Assembly (NCBI RefSeq): GCF_013523165.1
Contig: NZ_JAAMQI010000017.1
Location: 26,655-90,654 of the forward strand
Direction: 5' to 3'
From: Pseudomonas entomophila
GTDB taxonomy: Bacteria > Pseudomonadota > Gammaproteobacteria > Pseudomonadales > Pseudomonadaceae
Length of the DNA: 64,000 bases
Positions within the stretch are counted from its first letter, which is position 1. Every line of letters starts with the position of its first letter. A program made the position numbers and the translations under genes. Under the pieces are notes generated by a model that did no database searches, was not told the DNA's origin, and was given only the letters and a program-made list of their open reading frames with translations. Positions 55,512 through 64,000 of this stretch are shown in pieces.

Positions 55512-56393
55512 ATGAATCTAGACATGAACCAACTTCGCGCCTTCGTCACAGTGGCAGAACTCAAGAGCTTTTCTAAAACCGCTCATAAATTGTGTCGTGT
55601 TCAATCGGCAATCAGCCAGCAGATTCAAAAACTGGAACGGCAACTCGAGGCCGATCTTTTCATCAGAGATAAACGCCCTCTCGAGCTGACGGCACGGGGT
55701 GATCAGCTGTTGGCCTACGCTACTCGGATTCTGGCCATCAATGACCAAGCCCTTATGGCTCTGACGGAACGCTCATGCACCGGCACCCTCAGTATCGGGT
55801 CTTCCGACACCTACGCTTCCCATTATTTCGCCGACCTCATCAAGCGCTGCGCGCTGCGTTTTCCAGCGCTGCACCTAGACGTTCAATGTGGTTACAGCCG
55901 CGTGTTGTGGGAACGCTACGAGGCAGGTGATCTTGATGTCGTTCTTACCCAGGGTTGCCCTGAGCGCATCGCTTCGGAACTATTGCACTCGGAGCCGCTG
56001 AGTTGGGTCTGCGCTGGCGACAGTCGCGTGTTCGAACAGAGTCCACTTCCTTTGGCGTTGTTCACCAAAGGATGCGGGGACCGCGAACGGATCGTCAATG
56101 CGCTGCACAGAGCCGACAGGACCTACCAGGTGGGCTACCACAGTACCAGTCACGCTGGACTTCTCGCGGCGGTAGCCTCAGGTTGCTATGTCTCGGCCCT
56201 GTTACCCAGCACTACCCGGCTTGGCTTTCGCCAGTTGGGTGAAGCCGAAGGGCTACCCAGTCTGGGTCATGTGGAGATTTCGCTCGCGTACCACGACACC
56301 TCGCCCGAATCGCTGGCGACTCGTTTTGCTGAACAGGCTCGTGACTATTTTCAGGCTTGCTCCAGAGAAAGAGTGTCGGATGGCAATGTCTGA
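55512..56393 (+). CDS. LysR-family regulator divergent from the EamA transporter
   Basis: The product has about 293 residues from the ATG at 55512; ATGs at 55494 and 55524 are alternatives, and the first lies inside the palindrome. LRAFVTVAELKSFSKTAHKLCRVQSAISQQIQKLERQL is the helix-turn-helix, and the rest is an effector domain with FADLIKRCALRFPALHLDV. Codon use is less G/C-biased than in the core genes. It probably governs the divergent transporter. Confidence 0.85.
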   Translation: MNLDMNQLRAFVTVAELKSFSKTAHKLCRVQSAISQQIQKLERQLEADLFIRDKRPLELTARGDQLLAYATRILAINDQALMALTERSCTGTLSIGSSDTYASHYFADLIKRCALRFPALHLDVQCGYSRVLWERYEAGDLDVVLTQGCPERIASELLHSEPLSWVCAGDSRVFEQSPLPLALFTKGCGDRERIVNALHRADRTYQVGYHSTSHAGLLAAVASGCYVSALLPSTTRLGFRQLGEAEGLPSLGHVEISLAYHDTSPESLATRFAEQARDYFQACSRERVSDGNV

Positions 56394-56429
56394 CACCTGC
56401 CTTGCAGCCCTTCCAGCATAGCGTTGTGC

Positions 56430-56738
56430 TCAAGCAGTCTTTTTACGCTGCAGAACCACGCCACCGCACACGACCCAGCCGATCAAGCACAGGAAAAGCC
56501 AGGGATTCCACGTCAGCACGAATGCGAGGATCATCATGGCGGCAGGTGCGCAGATCATCCATTCCGCAAAGGTCAGCTTGGACAACCCACGGTCGCTCGG
56601 GTGTTTATCGAGCCCTGCGTCGAACGCGTACTGTTCGTGCCGACGTTTCTTTTCGTGATTGAGCGCCTCCCACTGCGTCTCGAACTTCTGTACATCGTGG
56701 GTGACGTAATGCCCGTTTCGATCTTTATCCATCGCCAT
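56430..56738 (-). CDS. Small membrane protein with two helices (102 residues)
   Basis: The ATG at 56738 overlaps the stop of the upstream gene by one base (TGATG), so the genes are coupled. The N-terminal half is charged (KDRNGHYVTHDVQKFETQWEAL, HEKKRRHEQYAFD); the C-terminal half has two hydrophobic helices (MICAPAAMMILAFVLTW and PWLFLCLIGWVVCGGVVL) ending in a basic RKKTA. I do not recognise the family. Codon use is atypical for the genome. Confidence 0.62.
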   Translation of the reverse strand: MAMDKDRNGHYVTHDVQKFETQWEALNHEKKRRHEQYAFDAGLDKHPSDRGLSKLTFAEWMICAPAAMMILAFVLTWNPWLFLCLIGWVVCGGVVLQRKKTA

Positions 56739-57247
56739 CACTCGACGTTCATTGTGTAGGGCTTGCGCGTTTCGAGCATCTCGAATTGCTTTTTCGACTC
56801 ATTCCACCGGGCGACGCCGTTTTCCTGGCTCATCTCAGGTGAGCCCGCTTGCACATAGCGGTAGTTCGAGAAGAACAGCACAGTGCTGTCAGCGCGGTAG
56901 GCTTCCTTCACGCCGAACTGATTGAACGCATCCTCGCTCAGCGCTTCATTGAAGGGCGCGCGGTAGACGACACCCGTGTTCAGGTCGACGAGCCCGCTCG
57001 CCGTGCAGCCCGTGCCGCAGCCATAACTGCTGAACACGTAATGGCCCGCAAAATTTGGCGTCTGGACACCCTCGCGAACGAAGGCGAACCGCGCGCGGAT
57101 CTGATCATTCGCACCGCTCAGCGGGTACTTCAAGATTTTTGCGGCAATAGGCTCGACGGGTGAGTCTTCAAAACGATGCGTGGAATCCGCAAATGATTGG
57201 GCAGTAGACAGGGATAAGGCGAGCAGGCAAAACGCTTTCCATCTCAT
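56738..57247 (-). CDS. Hypothetical secreted protein (169 residues)
   Basis: A signal peptide MRWKAFCLLALSLSTAQSFA precedes a periplasmic domain with FAGHYVFSSYGCGTGCTASGLVDLNTGVVYRAPF, which contains two close cysteines, and later FFSNYRYVQAGSPEM. It is the first gene of a two-gene unit with the small membrane protein. No family is recognised with confidence; the CGTGC pattern resembles some uncharacterised periplasmic proteins. Confidence 0.68.
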   Translation of the reverse strand: MRWKAFCLLALSLSTAQSFADSTHRFEDSPVEPIAAKILKYPLSGANDQIRARFAFVREGVQTPNFAGHYVFSSYGCGTGCTASGLVDLNTGVVYRAPFNEALSEDAFNQFGVKEAYRADSTVLFFSNYRYVQAGSPEMSQENGVARWNESKKQFEMLETRKPYTMNVE

Positions 57248-57482
57248 GACGGTACACTCCGTGTTTGAGCGCGGATTCTTGACCGAAACAGCGCGCGCTA
57301 CAAGTAGGCGCCGTGCTGAGGGGGCTGTCAGATTGCCTTGGACGGCATCCGACCTTGCTGACGCTTGGTGAATGGCGCCTGCGCCAGGAACGCCTGGCTG
57401 CCAGTGAAGGCAGCGTGCCGTCAGCGCCGATTACCTGACGCAATGGCTCGGACCGGCCAGCGGCACCGTCCTCACATCGCTC

Positions 57483-57974
57483 TTATTCATCCTGACTGTC
57501 TTTGCGTGACCGTGGCGATACCGGTCTCGACATTGCCTTTTTCGCTTTGGCTGCCGCAGGGCTTTTCCCCCGTTTCGGTCCGGACACCATGCTGCAATTG
57601 GCCAGTGGTGAAGGATTCGCCCCAGGCTGCGCGAGCCGAGTGACTGACCCATCAGCCTTCACTGGGTCGAAATTGCTGCCGACGACCGATGGAACAGGCT
57701 TGTTCTTGACAGTCATCACCATACCCATCCGCACGCCAAAGAGGCGCAGCACGCCCTCTACCGTACTGAGCTTTGGATTCGACTTCCCGCTCTCCAGTTC
57801 GTACAGGCTTTTCGTGGACATCTTGCACATCGCCGCGAAGGTCTCCTGATCAAGCCCGGTGACTTCCAGCCGCAGACGGCGGATGGATGTCCCGATTGAG
57901 TCGAGCCCCACGGCGTTGCGCTTGACGATTTCTTCTATGAGCTGGGCACGCGCCTCAGGCTGTAGTTTTTTCAT
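57483..57974 (-). CDS. XRE-family (HipB-like) transcriptional regulator
   Basis: The 163-residue protein has a helix-turn-helix (IGTSIRRLRLEVTGLDQETFAAMCKMSTKSLYELESGKSNPKLSTV) and a C-terminal basic, low-complexity tail (GPKRGKSPAAAKAKKAMSRPVSPRSRK). The ATG at 57974 overlaps the hipA remnant stop by four bases (ATGA). In canonical hipBA the antitoxin precedes the toxin; here it follows the toxin fragment. Confidence 0.8.
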   Translation of the reverse strand: MKKLQPEARAQLIEEIVKRNAVGLDSIGTSIRRLRLEVTGLDQETFAAMCKMSTKSLYELESGKSNPKLSTVEGVLRLFGVRMGMVMTVKNKPVPSVVGSNFDPVKADGSVTRLAQPGANPSPLANCSMVSGPKRGKSPAAAKAKKAMSRPVSPRSRKDSQDE

Positions 57975-58549
57975 CGCAGCCCCCACTCCGCGAGTCGCTT
58001 GTCCAAGTTATTCACGGGGAGAGTGGCTGCACTGCGTGTCGATTCAGGCGCATCGACCAGCAGATCGGGTAACGCCCTGAATGCTTCGGCCGCACTCATC
58101 AACCGTTGCAGCAGAACATCTGGATCAGTGTAATCGGTAAGCTCAGCGCAATTGTCCCTCCACTGAGAAGACCCCTTGCGCTCCGACGCCCACTTTGTCG
58201 TTCGCGTGATCCCCTCATCATCCAGGATCATCGGCGCAAGGTCATAGATGGGCGCCAAACCAAACCTGCCATCCACACGCATGATGGACGTGTTGCGGCC
58301 GTGGTTATCGGTGTTTCCTAGAATCCGGTTCAGTAGATCACGCCGCACATACCCGAACACTAGGTCGTCTACTTCATCCTGCTGACTATTATCGCTCCAT
58401 GCACCCTCGGAGAAAGCCTGAATAGTGAGTTCCAGCGGCATCGCCACACTTTGAATCAACACTTTTATGCTGATTGTCGTAGGGCTTCTCCTCTTAACCG
58501 GCAATACCATGCCGACTAGACGTGAAAACCCGAAGATAACCAGCATCAC
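57971..58549 (-). pseudogene. HipA-family kinase, N-terminally truncated
   Basis: About 192 residues remain where the family normally has about 430. The C-terminal kinase lobe is present: FGYVRRDLLNRILGNTDNHGRNTS holds the D-x-H-x-x-N catalytic loop, and LAPIYDLAPMILDDEG the metal-binding Asp. The first 30 residues (MMLVIFGFSRLVG) are unlike HipA, and no HipA N-lobe is coded in any frame between here and the tRNA-Ser terminator at 58691. It should be inactive as a toxin. The downstream XRE gene may survive as a stand-alone regulator. Confidence 0.75.
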
Positions 58550-58690
58550 ACTGCCGATTGCTGTTAGGAGACGGCTGTATCACGAATGCACCAGCCCGTG
58601 GACGGCCGGGCTCTTGCATGGAGCTGACCCTGCTGCTGCTTCACGTAAATCGGATAAATCCAGACATTGGAAACGTCAACTTCGGAAACG

Positions 58691-58722
58691 AAAAAGCCCC
58701 GCAGACGTTAATCTGCGGGGCT
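58691..58722 (-). terminator. Intrinsic terminator of tRNA-Ser
   Basis: AGCCCCGCAGA and TCTGCGGGGCT form an 11-base stem with a 6-base loop, and the minus-strand RNA continues UUUUU. It lies about 10 bases past the tRNA 3' end. Confidence 0.88.
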
Positions 58723-58732
58723 TCTCGATGTA

Positions 58733-58822
58733 TGGCGGAGAGATAGGGATTTGAACCCTAGGTACTGTTGCCAGTACAACGGATTTCGAATCCGTCCCGT
58801 TCGACCACTCCGGCATCTCTCC
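58733..58822 (-). tRNA. tRNA-Ser(CGA)
   Basis: The 90-base gene reads GGAGAGATGCCGG at the 5' end and GGTTCAAATCCC then CTCTCCGCCA at the 3' end, with encoded CCA. The long variable arm (GTACTGGCAACAGTAC) is that of a class II tRNA. The anticodon loop TTCGAAA contains CGA, for UCG serine codons. The acceptor stem GGAGAGA/TCTCTCC is perfect. An upstream promoter and downstream terminator are both present. Confidence 0.97.
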
Positions 58823-58832
58823 AATGGCGCGC

Positions 58833-58860
58833 ATCATACCAGCAGTTTCGCGAAAGGCAA
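58833..58860 (-). promoter_or_regulatory. Sigma70 promoter of tRNA-Ser
   Basis: On the minus strand, TTGCCT (58860-58855) and TATGAT (58838-58833) are separated by 16 bases, placing a start about 8 bases before the tRNA 5' end. Confidence 0.8.
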
Positions 58861-58914
58861 ACCCCTATCGCAAAAAAAATCACGCGGTATCAGGCGCTTG
58901 CGTCGCCCGGGCGC

Positions 58915-59625
58915 TTAGAGCGGCACACCCAGGCGGCGGGCGACTTCTTCGTAGGCTTCGATGACGTCGCCCAGGCCCTGGCGGAAGCGGTCCTTGTCCA
59001 TCTTCTTGCGGGTTTCCTTGTCCCACAGGCGGCAACCGTCCGGGCTGAATTCGTCGCCCAGGACGATCTGGCCGTGGAACACGCCGAACTCAAGCTTGAA
59101 GTCGACCAGCAGCAGGCCAGCCTCGTCGAACAGCTGGGTGAGGATCTCGTTGACCTTCAGCGACAGGGTCTTCATGGTCGCCAGCTGGTCAGCAGTGCCC
59201 CAACCAAAGGCGACGACATGGGATTCGTTGATGAAGGGATCGCCCTTCTCGTCGTTCTTCAGGAACAGCTCGAAGGTCGACGGCTCCAGCTTGATGCCTT
59301 CTTCGACGCCCAGGCGCTTGACCAGGCTGCCGGCGGCGTAGTTGCGCACCACGCACTCGACCGGAATCATGTCGAGCTTCTTGACCAGGCACTCGTTGTC
59401 GCCCAGCAGGGCGTCGAACTGGGTCGGTACGCCGGCGGCTTCGAGCTTTTGCATGATGAAGGCGTTGAACTTGTTGTTCACGGTGCCTTTGCGGTCGAGC
59501 TGTTCGATGCGCTTGCCGTCGAACGCCGAGGTGTCGTTGCGGAACAGCAGGACCAGGCGGTCGGCATCGTCGGTCTTGTACACCGACTTGGCCTTGCCGC
59601 GGTAGAGTTCTTCGCGTTTTTCCAT
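58915..59625 (-). CDS. purC: SAICAR synthase
   Basis: The 236-residue protein begins [20 protein letters not shown] and has [18 protein letters not shown], the PurC signature, and [24 protein letters not shown] with the catalytic Asp and Glu residues. It ligates aspartate to CAIR in purine synthesis. It is the last gene of the dapA-bamC-MBL-purC run, 29 bases after the MBL stop. Confidence 0.97.
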   Translation of the reverse strand: MEKREELYRGKAKSVYKTDDADRLVLLFRNDTSAFDGKRIEQLDRKGTVNNKFNAFIMQKLEAAGVPTQFDALLGDNECLVKKLDMIPVECVVRNYAAGSLVKRLGVEEGIKLEPSTFELFLKNDEKGDPFINESHVVAFGWGTADQLATMKTLSLKVNEILTQLFDEAGLLLVDFKLEFGVFHGQIVLGDEFSPDGCRLWDKETRKKMDKDRFRQGLGDVIEAYEEVARRLGVPL

Positions 59626-59654
59626 GATTGGGCTCCGCTTGCTTGAGTGGTGGG

Positions 59655-60413
59655 CTAGGCGATCTCGCGCCAGTCGAGCCCATGTTCCTGGTTGGCCACC
59701 TGGAGCCAGTCCGGGTCACACCCCAAGGTGTCGACGAACTGCTGACGCGCCAGATGTGGCAGGTTGTTCTTGCTGCTGAGGTGCGCCAGGACCAGGTGCT
59801 GCAAGTCCTGCCAGCCCAGCTCGGCGACCAGGTTGGCCGCCTGGTGGTTGTTCAAGTGCCCGAGGTTGCCACCTACGCGCTGCTTGAGGAAATACGGGTA
59901 ATGCCCGCGAGCAAGCATGTCGCGGCAATGGTTGGACTCGATCAGCAAGGCATCGAGGCCCTGGTAGCGGTCCAGCAGCCAGCCGTCGTAGGTGCCCAGG
60001 TCGGTGAGCATGCCGAAGCGTCGCTGGCCGTCGTCGATCACGTACTGCAGCGGTTCCAGGGCATCGTGCTCGACACGCGCCGCACTGACCCGCAACGCGC
60101 CGATCTCCAGGGTCTGGCCACAGGCCAGGAACCCACGGGCCTCCACCGGCTTGCGCAAGCCGCGCAGCGTGCCCTGGCTGAGGTACACCGGCACCCCGTA
60201 ACGCCGCGAGAGCAGGCCGACGCCGTGGACGTGGTCGGCATGCTCATGGGTGACCAGCACGGCGCTCAACTGCGCGGCCGAGACCCCGAGCAGCGCCAGG
60301 CGCCGCTCGGTCTCGCGCAGGGAAAAGCCGCAGTCGACCAGGATGTACGTGTCACCACTGGCGATCAGCGTGCCGTTTCCCTGGCTTCCGCTTCCGAGGA
60401 CGGCGAAGCGCAC
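59655..60413 (-). CDS. MBL-fold metallo-hydrolase (WalJ/YycJ-like)
   Basis: The 252-residue protein starts at GTG 60413 ([17 protein letters not shown]). The metal site is evident in [17 protein letters not shown] (HxHxDH), with later His in the ESNHCRDM and LAHLSSKN segments. This group is related to YycJ, a 5'-3' exonuclease-like MBL protein. The start abuts the bamC stop, so they are coupled. Confidence 0.9.
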   Translation of the reverse strand: MRFAVLGSGSQGNGTLIASGDTYILVDCGFSLRETERRLALLGVSAAQLSAVLVTHEHADHVHGVGLLSRRYGVPVYLSQGTLRGLRKPVEARGFLACGQTLEIGALRVSAARVEHDALEPLQYVIDDGQRRFGMLTDLGTYDGWLLDRYQGLDALLIESNHCRDMLARGHYPYFLKQRVGGNLGHLNNHQAANLVAELGWQDLQHLVLAHLSSKNNLPHLARQQFVDTLGCDPDWLQVANQEHGLDWREIA

Positions 60414-61529
60414 TTAACCCAGACGGTCCTGAATGGCGCTCAGCACACGACGCGCGACATCGGCCGGCGCCACGGTGTTGATGTTCTTCTCGACCGTGAC
60501 CTGGACGTTCTCGCCCACCTTGCTCAGGCGGATCTGGAAGCGCTCGGCGCGGGCTTCACGCTCTTCGGCGGTCGGCGCGCTGCCGAACACGCGGCTCAGC
60601 AGGCCGGGCTTCTGCTCCTTGTCCTCGGGCTTCTCGGACAGGTTGATGTAGTACAGGCCCAGGCTGCGGTTGACGTCCTCGACGCGCCACTCGCCCTGCT
60701 CCAGCGCACGGCCGACGCTCGACCAGGCGCGGTCCAGGTCGGCGCCCAGGTTCAGCACCGGGTTGCCGCTGCCGTCTTCGGTCAGGCTCACGCGGCTCGG
60801 GGTGTCGAAGTCGCGCTCGGCGAGCAGCGACACCGAACCGCCCTGTTCGGCCGAGCGGTTCATGCTGGCGAGCAGTTGATCGACCAGCAGTGCGTCGGCG
60901 CCAGGGTTGTTCGAGCTGGACGGGAAGTCCACGTCATCGCTGCTGCCGGCAGGACGCTCGGCGCTGACCACGTAGATTTCGCTGGTGTTGCGCTGTACGC
61001 CAGGCTCGACACGCACGCGGATGCGCACTTCGTTGTCGCGGCTGCTGGCGCTGCTGGCCAGGCGTTGGCCCAGGGCCGCGGACAGCTCGTCGAAACGCTG
61101 CCAGGTGCTGCTCAGCTCGCCGGTCTGCGGACGCTCCTCGGCGATGCGCAGGCCGTTGTCCTCGAAGAACTGGCGCGCCAGCGGCCAGACTTCGGCCGGG
61201 GCGTGCTGGGCCAGTACCCACCGGTTGGCGCCGCTGCGCTGCAGGGAATAGTCGCTGGCCGCGCCGGCCACCGACAGCGACTGCGGACGCGGCACCTCGA
61301 ATTCGCCGGTGGCGTTGTCGTCGGCGACGTTGCGCGGGATCGGCAGCAAGGGGTCGAGACGCTTGACGTGGGTAGCGTCCTGCGGGAGCTGCATCGGCGC
61401 GTGCTGGCGCGCTTGCAGGTAATCACTGCCACGGTCACGGAAATAGCCGTCCTCGCCCCAGAGCCAGCCGCAACCGCTGGTGCTGGAAATGATCAGGGCA
61501 AGGGTGGAAAGACCAGCCAGTCGCTTCAT
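60414..61529 (-). CDS. bamC: Outer-membrane assembly lipoprotein BamC
   Basis: The protein has 371 residues from the ATG at 61529. It has a lipobox SSTSGC (Cys20), the conserved unstructured N-terminal segment [16 protein letters not shown], and two helix-grip domains ([24 protein letters not shown] and [24 protein letters not shown]). BamC is part of the BAM complex that inserts beta-barrels. It follows dapA with 17 bases between, as in other gammaproteobacteria. Confidence 0.95.
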   Translation of the reverse strand: MKRLAGLSTLALIISSTSGCGWLWGEDGYFRDRGSDYLQARQHAPMQLPQDATHVKRLDPLLPIPRNVADDNATGEFEVPRPQSLSVAGAASDYSLQRSGANRWVLAQHAPAEVWPLARQFFEDNGLRIAEERPQTGELSSTWQRFDELSAALGQRLASSASSRDNEVRIRVRVEPGVQRNTSEIYVVSAERPAGSSDDVDFPSSSNNPGADALLVDQLLASMNRSAEQGGSVSLLAERDFDTPSRVSLTEDGSGNPVLNLGADLDRAWSSVGRALEQGEWRVEDVNRSLGLYYINLSEKPEDKEQKPGLLSRVFGSAPTAEEREARAERFQIRLSKVGENVQVTVEKNINTVAPADVARRVLSAIQDRLG

Positions 61530-61546
61530 GCGGTGTACTTCCTCGA

Positions 61547-62425
61547 TTAAGCCAGTACGCCGCACTGGCGCAGGGCCTGGCGGACGACGTCGTGTTGGGA
61601 ATCGCTCAGCCAGGTCAGCGGCAGGCGGATGCCGGTGTGCATGCGGCCCATTTCGGCCAGCGCCCACTTCACCGGGATCGGGTTGGCTTCGACGAACAGC
61701 TGCTTGTGCAGCGGCATGAGTCGGTCATTGATGGCGCGGGCCTTCTCGGCGTTGCCTGCGAGCGCGGCTTCGCACAGGTCGGCCATCTCGCGCGGGGCGA
61801 CGTTGGCGGTCACCGAGATGTTGCCCTTGCCACCGAGCAGCATCAGTTCGACGGCAGTCGGATCGTCGCCGGACATCACCAGGAAGTCCGGGCTGACGCC
61901 GTCGAGGATCGCCTTGGCCCGGGCCAGGTCGCCCGTGGCTTCCTTGATGCCGATGATGTTCGGCACGCTCGACAGGCGGATCACCGTCTCGGCCTGCATG
62001 TCGCAGGAGGTACGGCCCGGCACGTTGTAGAGGATCTGCGGGATGTCGACCGCTTCGGCGATGTGCTTGAAGTGCTGGTACAGGCCTTCCTGGGTCGGCT
62101 TGTTGTAGTACGGCACGACCAGCAGGCAGGCATCGGCGCCAGCATTCTTGGCGTTCTGGGTCAGGTGCACGGCTTCGCGGGTGGAGTTGGCGCCCGTGCC
62201 GGCGATGACCGGAATACGGCCATTGACACGCTTGACGACGAATTCGATGACCTGGATGTGCTCTTCGACATCGAGGGTGGCGGACTCGCCGGTGGTGCCG
62301 ACAGCAACGATCGCGTGGGTGCCGTTGTCCAGGTGGAAGTCGACAAGTTTGCCCAGGCTGTCCCAGTCAAGATGCCCTTGTGCATCCATGGGTGTGACCA
62401 ATGCCACCATACTGCCCGCAATCAT
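61547..62425 (-). CDS. dapA: 4-hydroxy-tetrahydrodipicolinate synthase
   Basis: The 292-residue TIM-barrel enzyme from ATG 62425 ([13 protein letters not shown]) has [21 protein letters not shown] (catalytic Tyr), [10 protein letters not shown] and the Schiff-base Lys in [13 protein letters not shown]. It condenses pyruvate and aspartate semialdehyde in lysine and diaminopimelate synthesis. A longer in-frame start reaching 62587 lacks family similarity. Confidence 0.97.
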   Translation of the reverse strand: MIAGSMVALVTPMDAQGHLDWDSLGKLVDFHLDNGTHAIVAVGTTGESATLDVEEHIQVIEFVVKRVNGRIPVIAGTGANSTREAVHLTQNAKNAGADACLLVVPYYNKPTQEGLYQHFKHIAEAVDIPQILYNVPGRTSCDMQAETVIRLSSVPNIIGIKEATGDLARAKAILDGVSPDFLVMSGDDPTAVELMLLGGKGNISVTANVAPREMADLCEAALAGNAEKARAINDRLMPLHKQLFVEANPIPVKWALAEMGRMHTGIRLPLTWLSDSQHDVVRQALRQCGVLA

Positions 62426-62681
62426 GAAGCTGCTCCTGCCGGAAAAAGAGAGCGGTAATGGTACTGGCGCCATCGGGCTTGTACAAGCGAAGGTGGCGGT
62501 CGGAGCATTCCCCTGGAGGCCGGTTTTCGCTACCCTTCCTCCTTTGCTCGGTACAATCCGGCCCGCCGGGCCGTCGACGATGCCCACCGCCAGTGCCCAG
62601 GCGCTCGTGACTGGGTCAGGGGCCTGTCACCTGCAGGTCCGACGTCGCCTTACCGACCGCCCATCGCTTTAGGAATGTTGC

Positions 62682-63242
62682 ATGTCCACCGCACCCGTTC
62701 GCGAACAATTTCTCGTCATCAGCGCCCTGGGCGCCGACCCCATGGTGCTGGCCAACGTACTGAGCCAGGCCGCCTTCGACAACCGCTGCGCCGTGGTCAG
62801 CTCGCGCCTGAGCCGCCATGGCGAAACCAGTGCCCTGGTGCTGCAGGTCGGTGGCAGCTGGGACGCGCTGGCGCGCCTGGAAGCCGGCCTGCCCAGCCTG
62901 GGCAAGAAGCACGCCTTCACCCTCAACGTGGTACGCAGCGCCGACCTGGAAGTACGCCCGCAAGCGCTGCCGTACGTCGCCTACGTCAGCGCGGCCTACC
63001 GCCCTGACATCGTCAGCGAGCTGTGCCAGTTCTTCCTCGACCACCGCATCGAGCTCGATGCCATGACCTGCGACACCTACCTGGCGCCGCAGACCGGCAG
63101 CAGCATGCTCAACGCCACCTTCACGGTGATCCTGCCGGCCGGAACGCAGATCAGCTGGCTGCGCGACCAGTTCCTGGATTTCGCCGATGCCCTGAACCTG
63201 GATGCGCTGATCGAACCGTGGCGTCCGCAGAACCCGATGTGA
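62682..63242 (+). CDS. gcvR: Glycine cleavage system regulator-like protein (two ACT domains)
   Basis: The 186-residue protein shows two ACT-like halves: VISALGADPMVLANVLSQAAFDNRCAVVSSRLSRHG and VAYVSAAYRPDIVSELCQFFLDHRIELDAM. It matches GcvR, a glycine-responsive negative regulator in E. coli that acts through GcvA. The bcp gene starts 11 bases downstream, the same pairing as in other Pseudomonas and E. coli relatives. Confidence 0.92.
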   Translation: MSTAPVREQFLVISALGADPMVLANVLSQAAFDNRCAVVSSRLSRHGETSALVLQVGGSWDALARLEAGLPSLGKKHAFTLNVVRSADLEVRPQALPYVAYVSAAYRPDIVSELCQFFLDHRIELDAMTCDTYLAPQTGSSMLNATFTVILPAGTQISWLRDQFLDFADALNLDALIEPWRPQNPM

Positions 63243-63253
63243 GGAGCGCGCCC

Positions 63254-63730
63254 ATGGCCGTCGAGATCGATCAACCCGTTGCGGACTTCATCGCCCAGGC
63301 CACTTCCGGCCAGACCGTCACGCTGTCGGCGCTCCGGGGCCGGCAGGTGGTGCTGTACTTCTACCCCAAGGACAGCACCCCCGGCTGCACCACCCAGGGC
63401 CAGGGCTTTCGCGACCAGCTCGACGCCTTCGAGGCCGCCAATACGGTGGTGTTCGGCATCTCGCGCGACGGGCTCAAGTCGCACGAGAACTTCAAGGCCA
63501 AGCAAGGCTTCACGTTCGAGCTGATCAGCGACAAGGACGAGGCGCTCTGCCAGCTGTTCGACGTGATCAAGCTGAAGAAGCTCTACGGCAAGGAGTACCT
63601 GGGCGTGGATCGCAGCACGTTCCTGATCGACCGGGACGGCGTGTTGCGCCAGGCCTGGCGCGGGGTCAAGGTGCCCGGTCATGTGGAGGCGGTGCTGGCC
63701 GCTGCCCAAGCGTTGAATCGCCAGGGCTGA
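63254..63730 (+). CDS. bcp: Thioredoxin-dependent peroxiredoxin (Bcp/PrxQ)
   Basis: The 158-residue protein has the peroxidatic Cys45 in FYPKDSTPGCTTQGQGFRD; the usual resolving Cys five residues later is Gln50. Cys99 in EALCQLFDVIK is the only other cysteine and could serve instead. It reduces H2O2 and organic hydroperoxides. It ends the gcvR-bcp operon. Confidence 0.93.
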   Translation: MAVEIDQPVADFIAQATSGQTVTLSALRGRQVVLYFYPKDSTPGCTTQGQGFRDQLDAFEAANTVVFGISRDGLKSHENFKAKQGFTFELISDKDEALCQLFDVIKLKKLYGKEYLGVDRSTFLIDRDGVLRQAWRGVKVPGHVEAVLAAAQALNRQG

Positions 63731-63855
63731 GCGACGTGGCGTGATAAGGCGCCGGGGGTAGAGGGGCTTGGTGTATGGGCGCTGCGTGTCAGGGATACGG
63801 TTCAGTGAGGCGGTATCGGTGGAGGTTCGCCTGATACAGAGCAGGCGCTGATCTT

Positions 63856-63898
63856 ATGGGCCCTGCGGGCCCAATCGCGGCACAGGGGCCGCTTGTAT
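63856..63898. repeat. Single REP element
   Basis: GGGCCCTGCGGGCCCAATCG then CGGCACAGGGGCCGCTTGTA; it has no inverted partner within the window. Confidence 0.8.
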
Positions 63899-63907
63899 GG
63901 TAGGACT

Positions 63908-63989
63908 TGAAGGGAGGAGGAGGGACTAGATCCGCTTCTGACTGTTCGCGCAGTACAGACCGTGGGAGATTTCGCCCCTCCTCCCTTCA
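63908..63989. repeat. 13-base perfect inverted repeat at the window end
   Basis: TGAAGGGAGGAGG (63908-63920) and CCTCCTCCCTTCA (63977-63989) are exact inverse copies 56 bases apart. The last 270 bases carry no gene, so this could be a regulatory or mobile-element end, or chance in purine-rich sequence. Confidence 0.5.
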
Positions 63990-64000
63990 CCCAAGCGCCG

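Noticed and set aside
57283..57438. Open frame ending LRQERLAASEGSV after a stop codon
   Set aside because: It looks mildly coding and could be a gene remnant, but it is only 51 codons, has no start or ribosome site and no recognised family.
54300..58840. tRNA-Ser attachment-site direct repeat flanking the lower-GC segment
   Set aside because: No copy of the tRNA 3' end was seen near 54.3 kb and no integrase gene is present, so island boundaries are not claimed.
59628..61550. 640-residue frame opposite the MBL and bamC genes
   Set aside because: Shadow of two well-supported genes on the minus strand.

Overview
This window looks like chromosome from a fluorescent Pseudomonas of the P. putida group. 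The evidence is high GC with strong G/C third-position bias, complete ttgR/ttgABC efflux genes with the characteristic TtgR operator, many Pseudomonas-type REP elements, and a dapA-bamC-MBL-purC-tRNA-Ser block. I read about 60 genes, one tRNA, nine REP loci and a handful of regulatory sites. There are no insertion sequences, no CRISPR array and no phage genes.

Layout. 0-5.3 kb: a gene tail, a DUF4917 protein, a SAM methyltransferase, a REP-rich spacer, and a TPM/TPM/LemA envelope module. 5.4-12.5 kb: bglX, then a DctB/DctD-type two-component pair and a dicarboxylate/2-oxoglutarate MHS-family transporter preceded by a good sigma54 promoter. 12.5-16.2 kb: flavin reductase, a small unknown protein, an oxaloacetate decarboxylase-type enzyme and a DHA2 drug exporter. 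16.3-23 kb: ttgR divergent from ttgABC. 23-35 kb: mixed housekeeping and accessory genes (glutamine amidotransferase, a 31-residue membrane peptide, azoR with a divergent LysR gene, ppiA, an ABC exporter, a CvfB-type S1 protein, EamA transporter, DUF4259, lpxO, cysK). 35-46.4 kb: DUF748 protein, a MoxR/VWA pair, an operon of a PLP gamma-elimination enzyme with pxpABC opposite an Lrp regulator, moaA, bestrophin and a LysR gene. 46.4-50.4 kb: a stress-flavoured cluster (probable minus-strand small RNA, degenerate SRAP protein, M42 peptidase, YciE/F ferritin-like protein, Mn catalase, KGG protein), followed by a short UvrA paralogue that lacks the UvrB-binding domain. 53.8-58.6 kb: blc, then a lower-GC accessory segment (EamA transporter and divergent LysR, two unknown envelope proteins, an XRE gene joined to an N-terminally truncated hipA) ending beside tRNA-Ser(CGA). 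58.7-63.7 kb: core genes purC, MBL hydrolase, bamC, dapA, gcvR and bcp.

How the genes work together. DctB/DctD probably senses a C4/C5 dicarboxylate and drives the transporter through sigma54. TtgR represses its own gene and the tripartite pump. The PLP enzyme-PxpABC operon suggests salvage of 5-oxoproline and possibly sulfur-containing analogues under Lrp-type control. The 46-50 kb cluster groups peroxide, iron and general-stress proteins. The best leads for something not described are the minus-strand sRNA candidate near 46.5 kb, the small membrane peptide near 24.1 kb, the hipA remnant at the tRNA-Ser boundary, and a long REP-linked repeat shared by 3.05 kb and 53.6 kb. None of these is proven by sequence alone.
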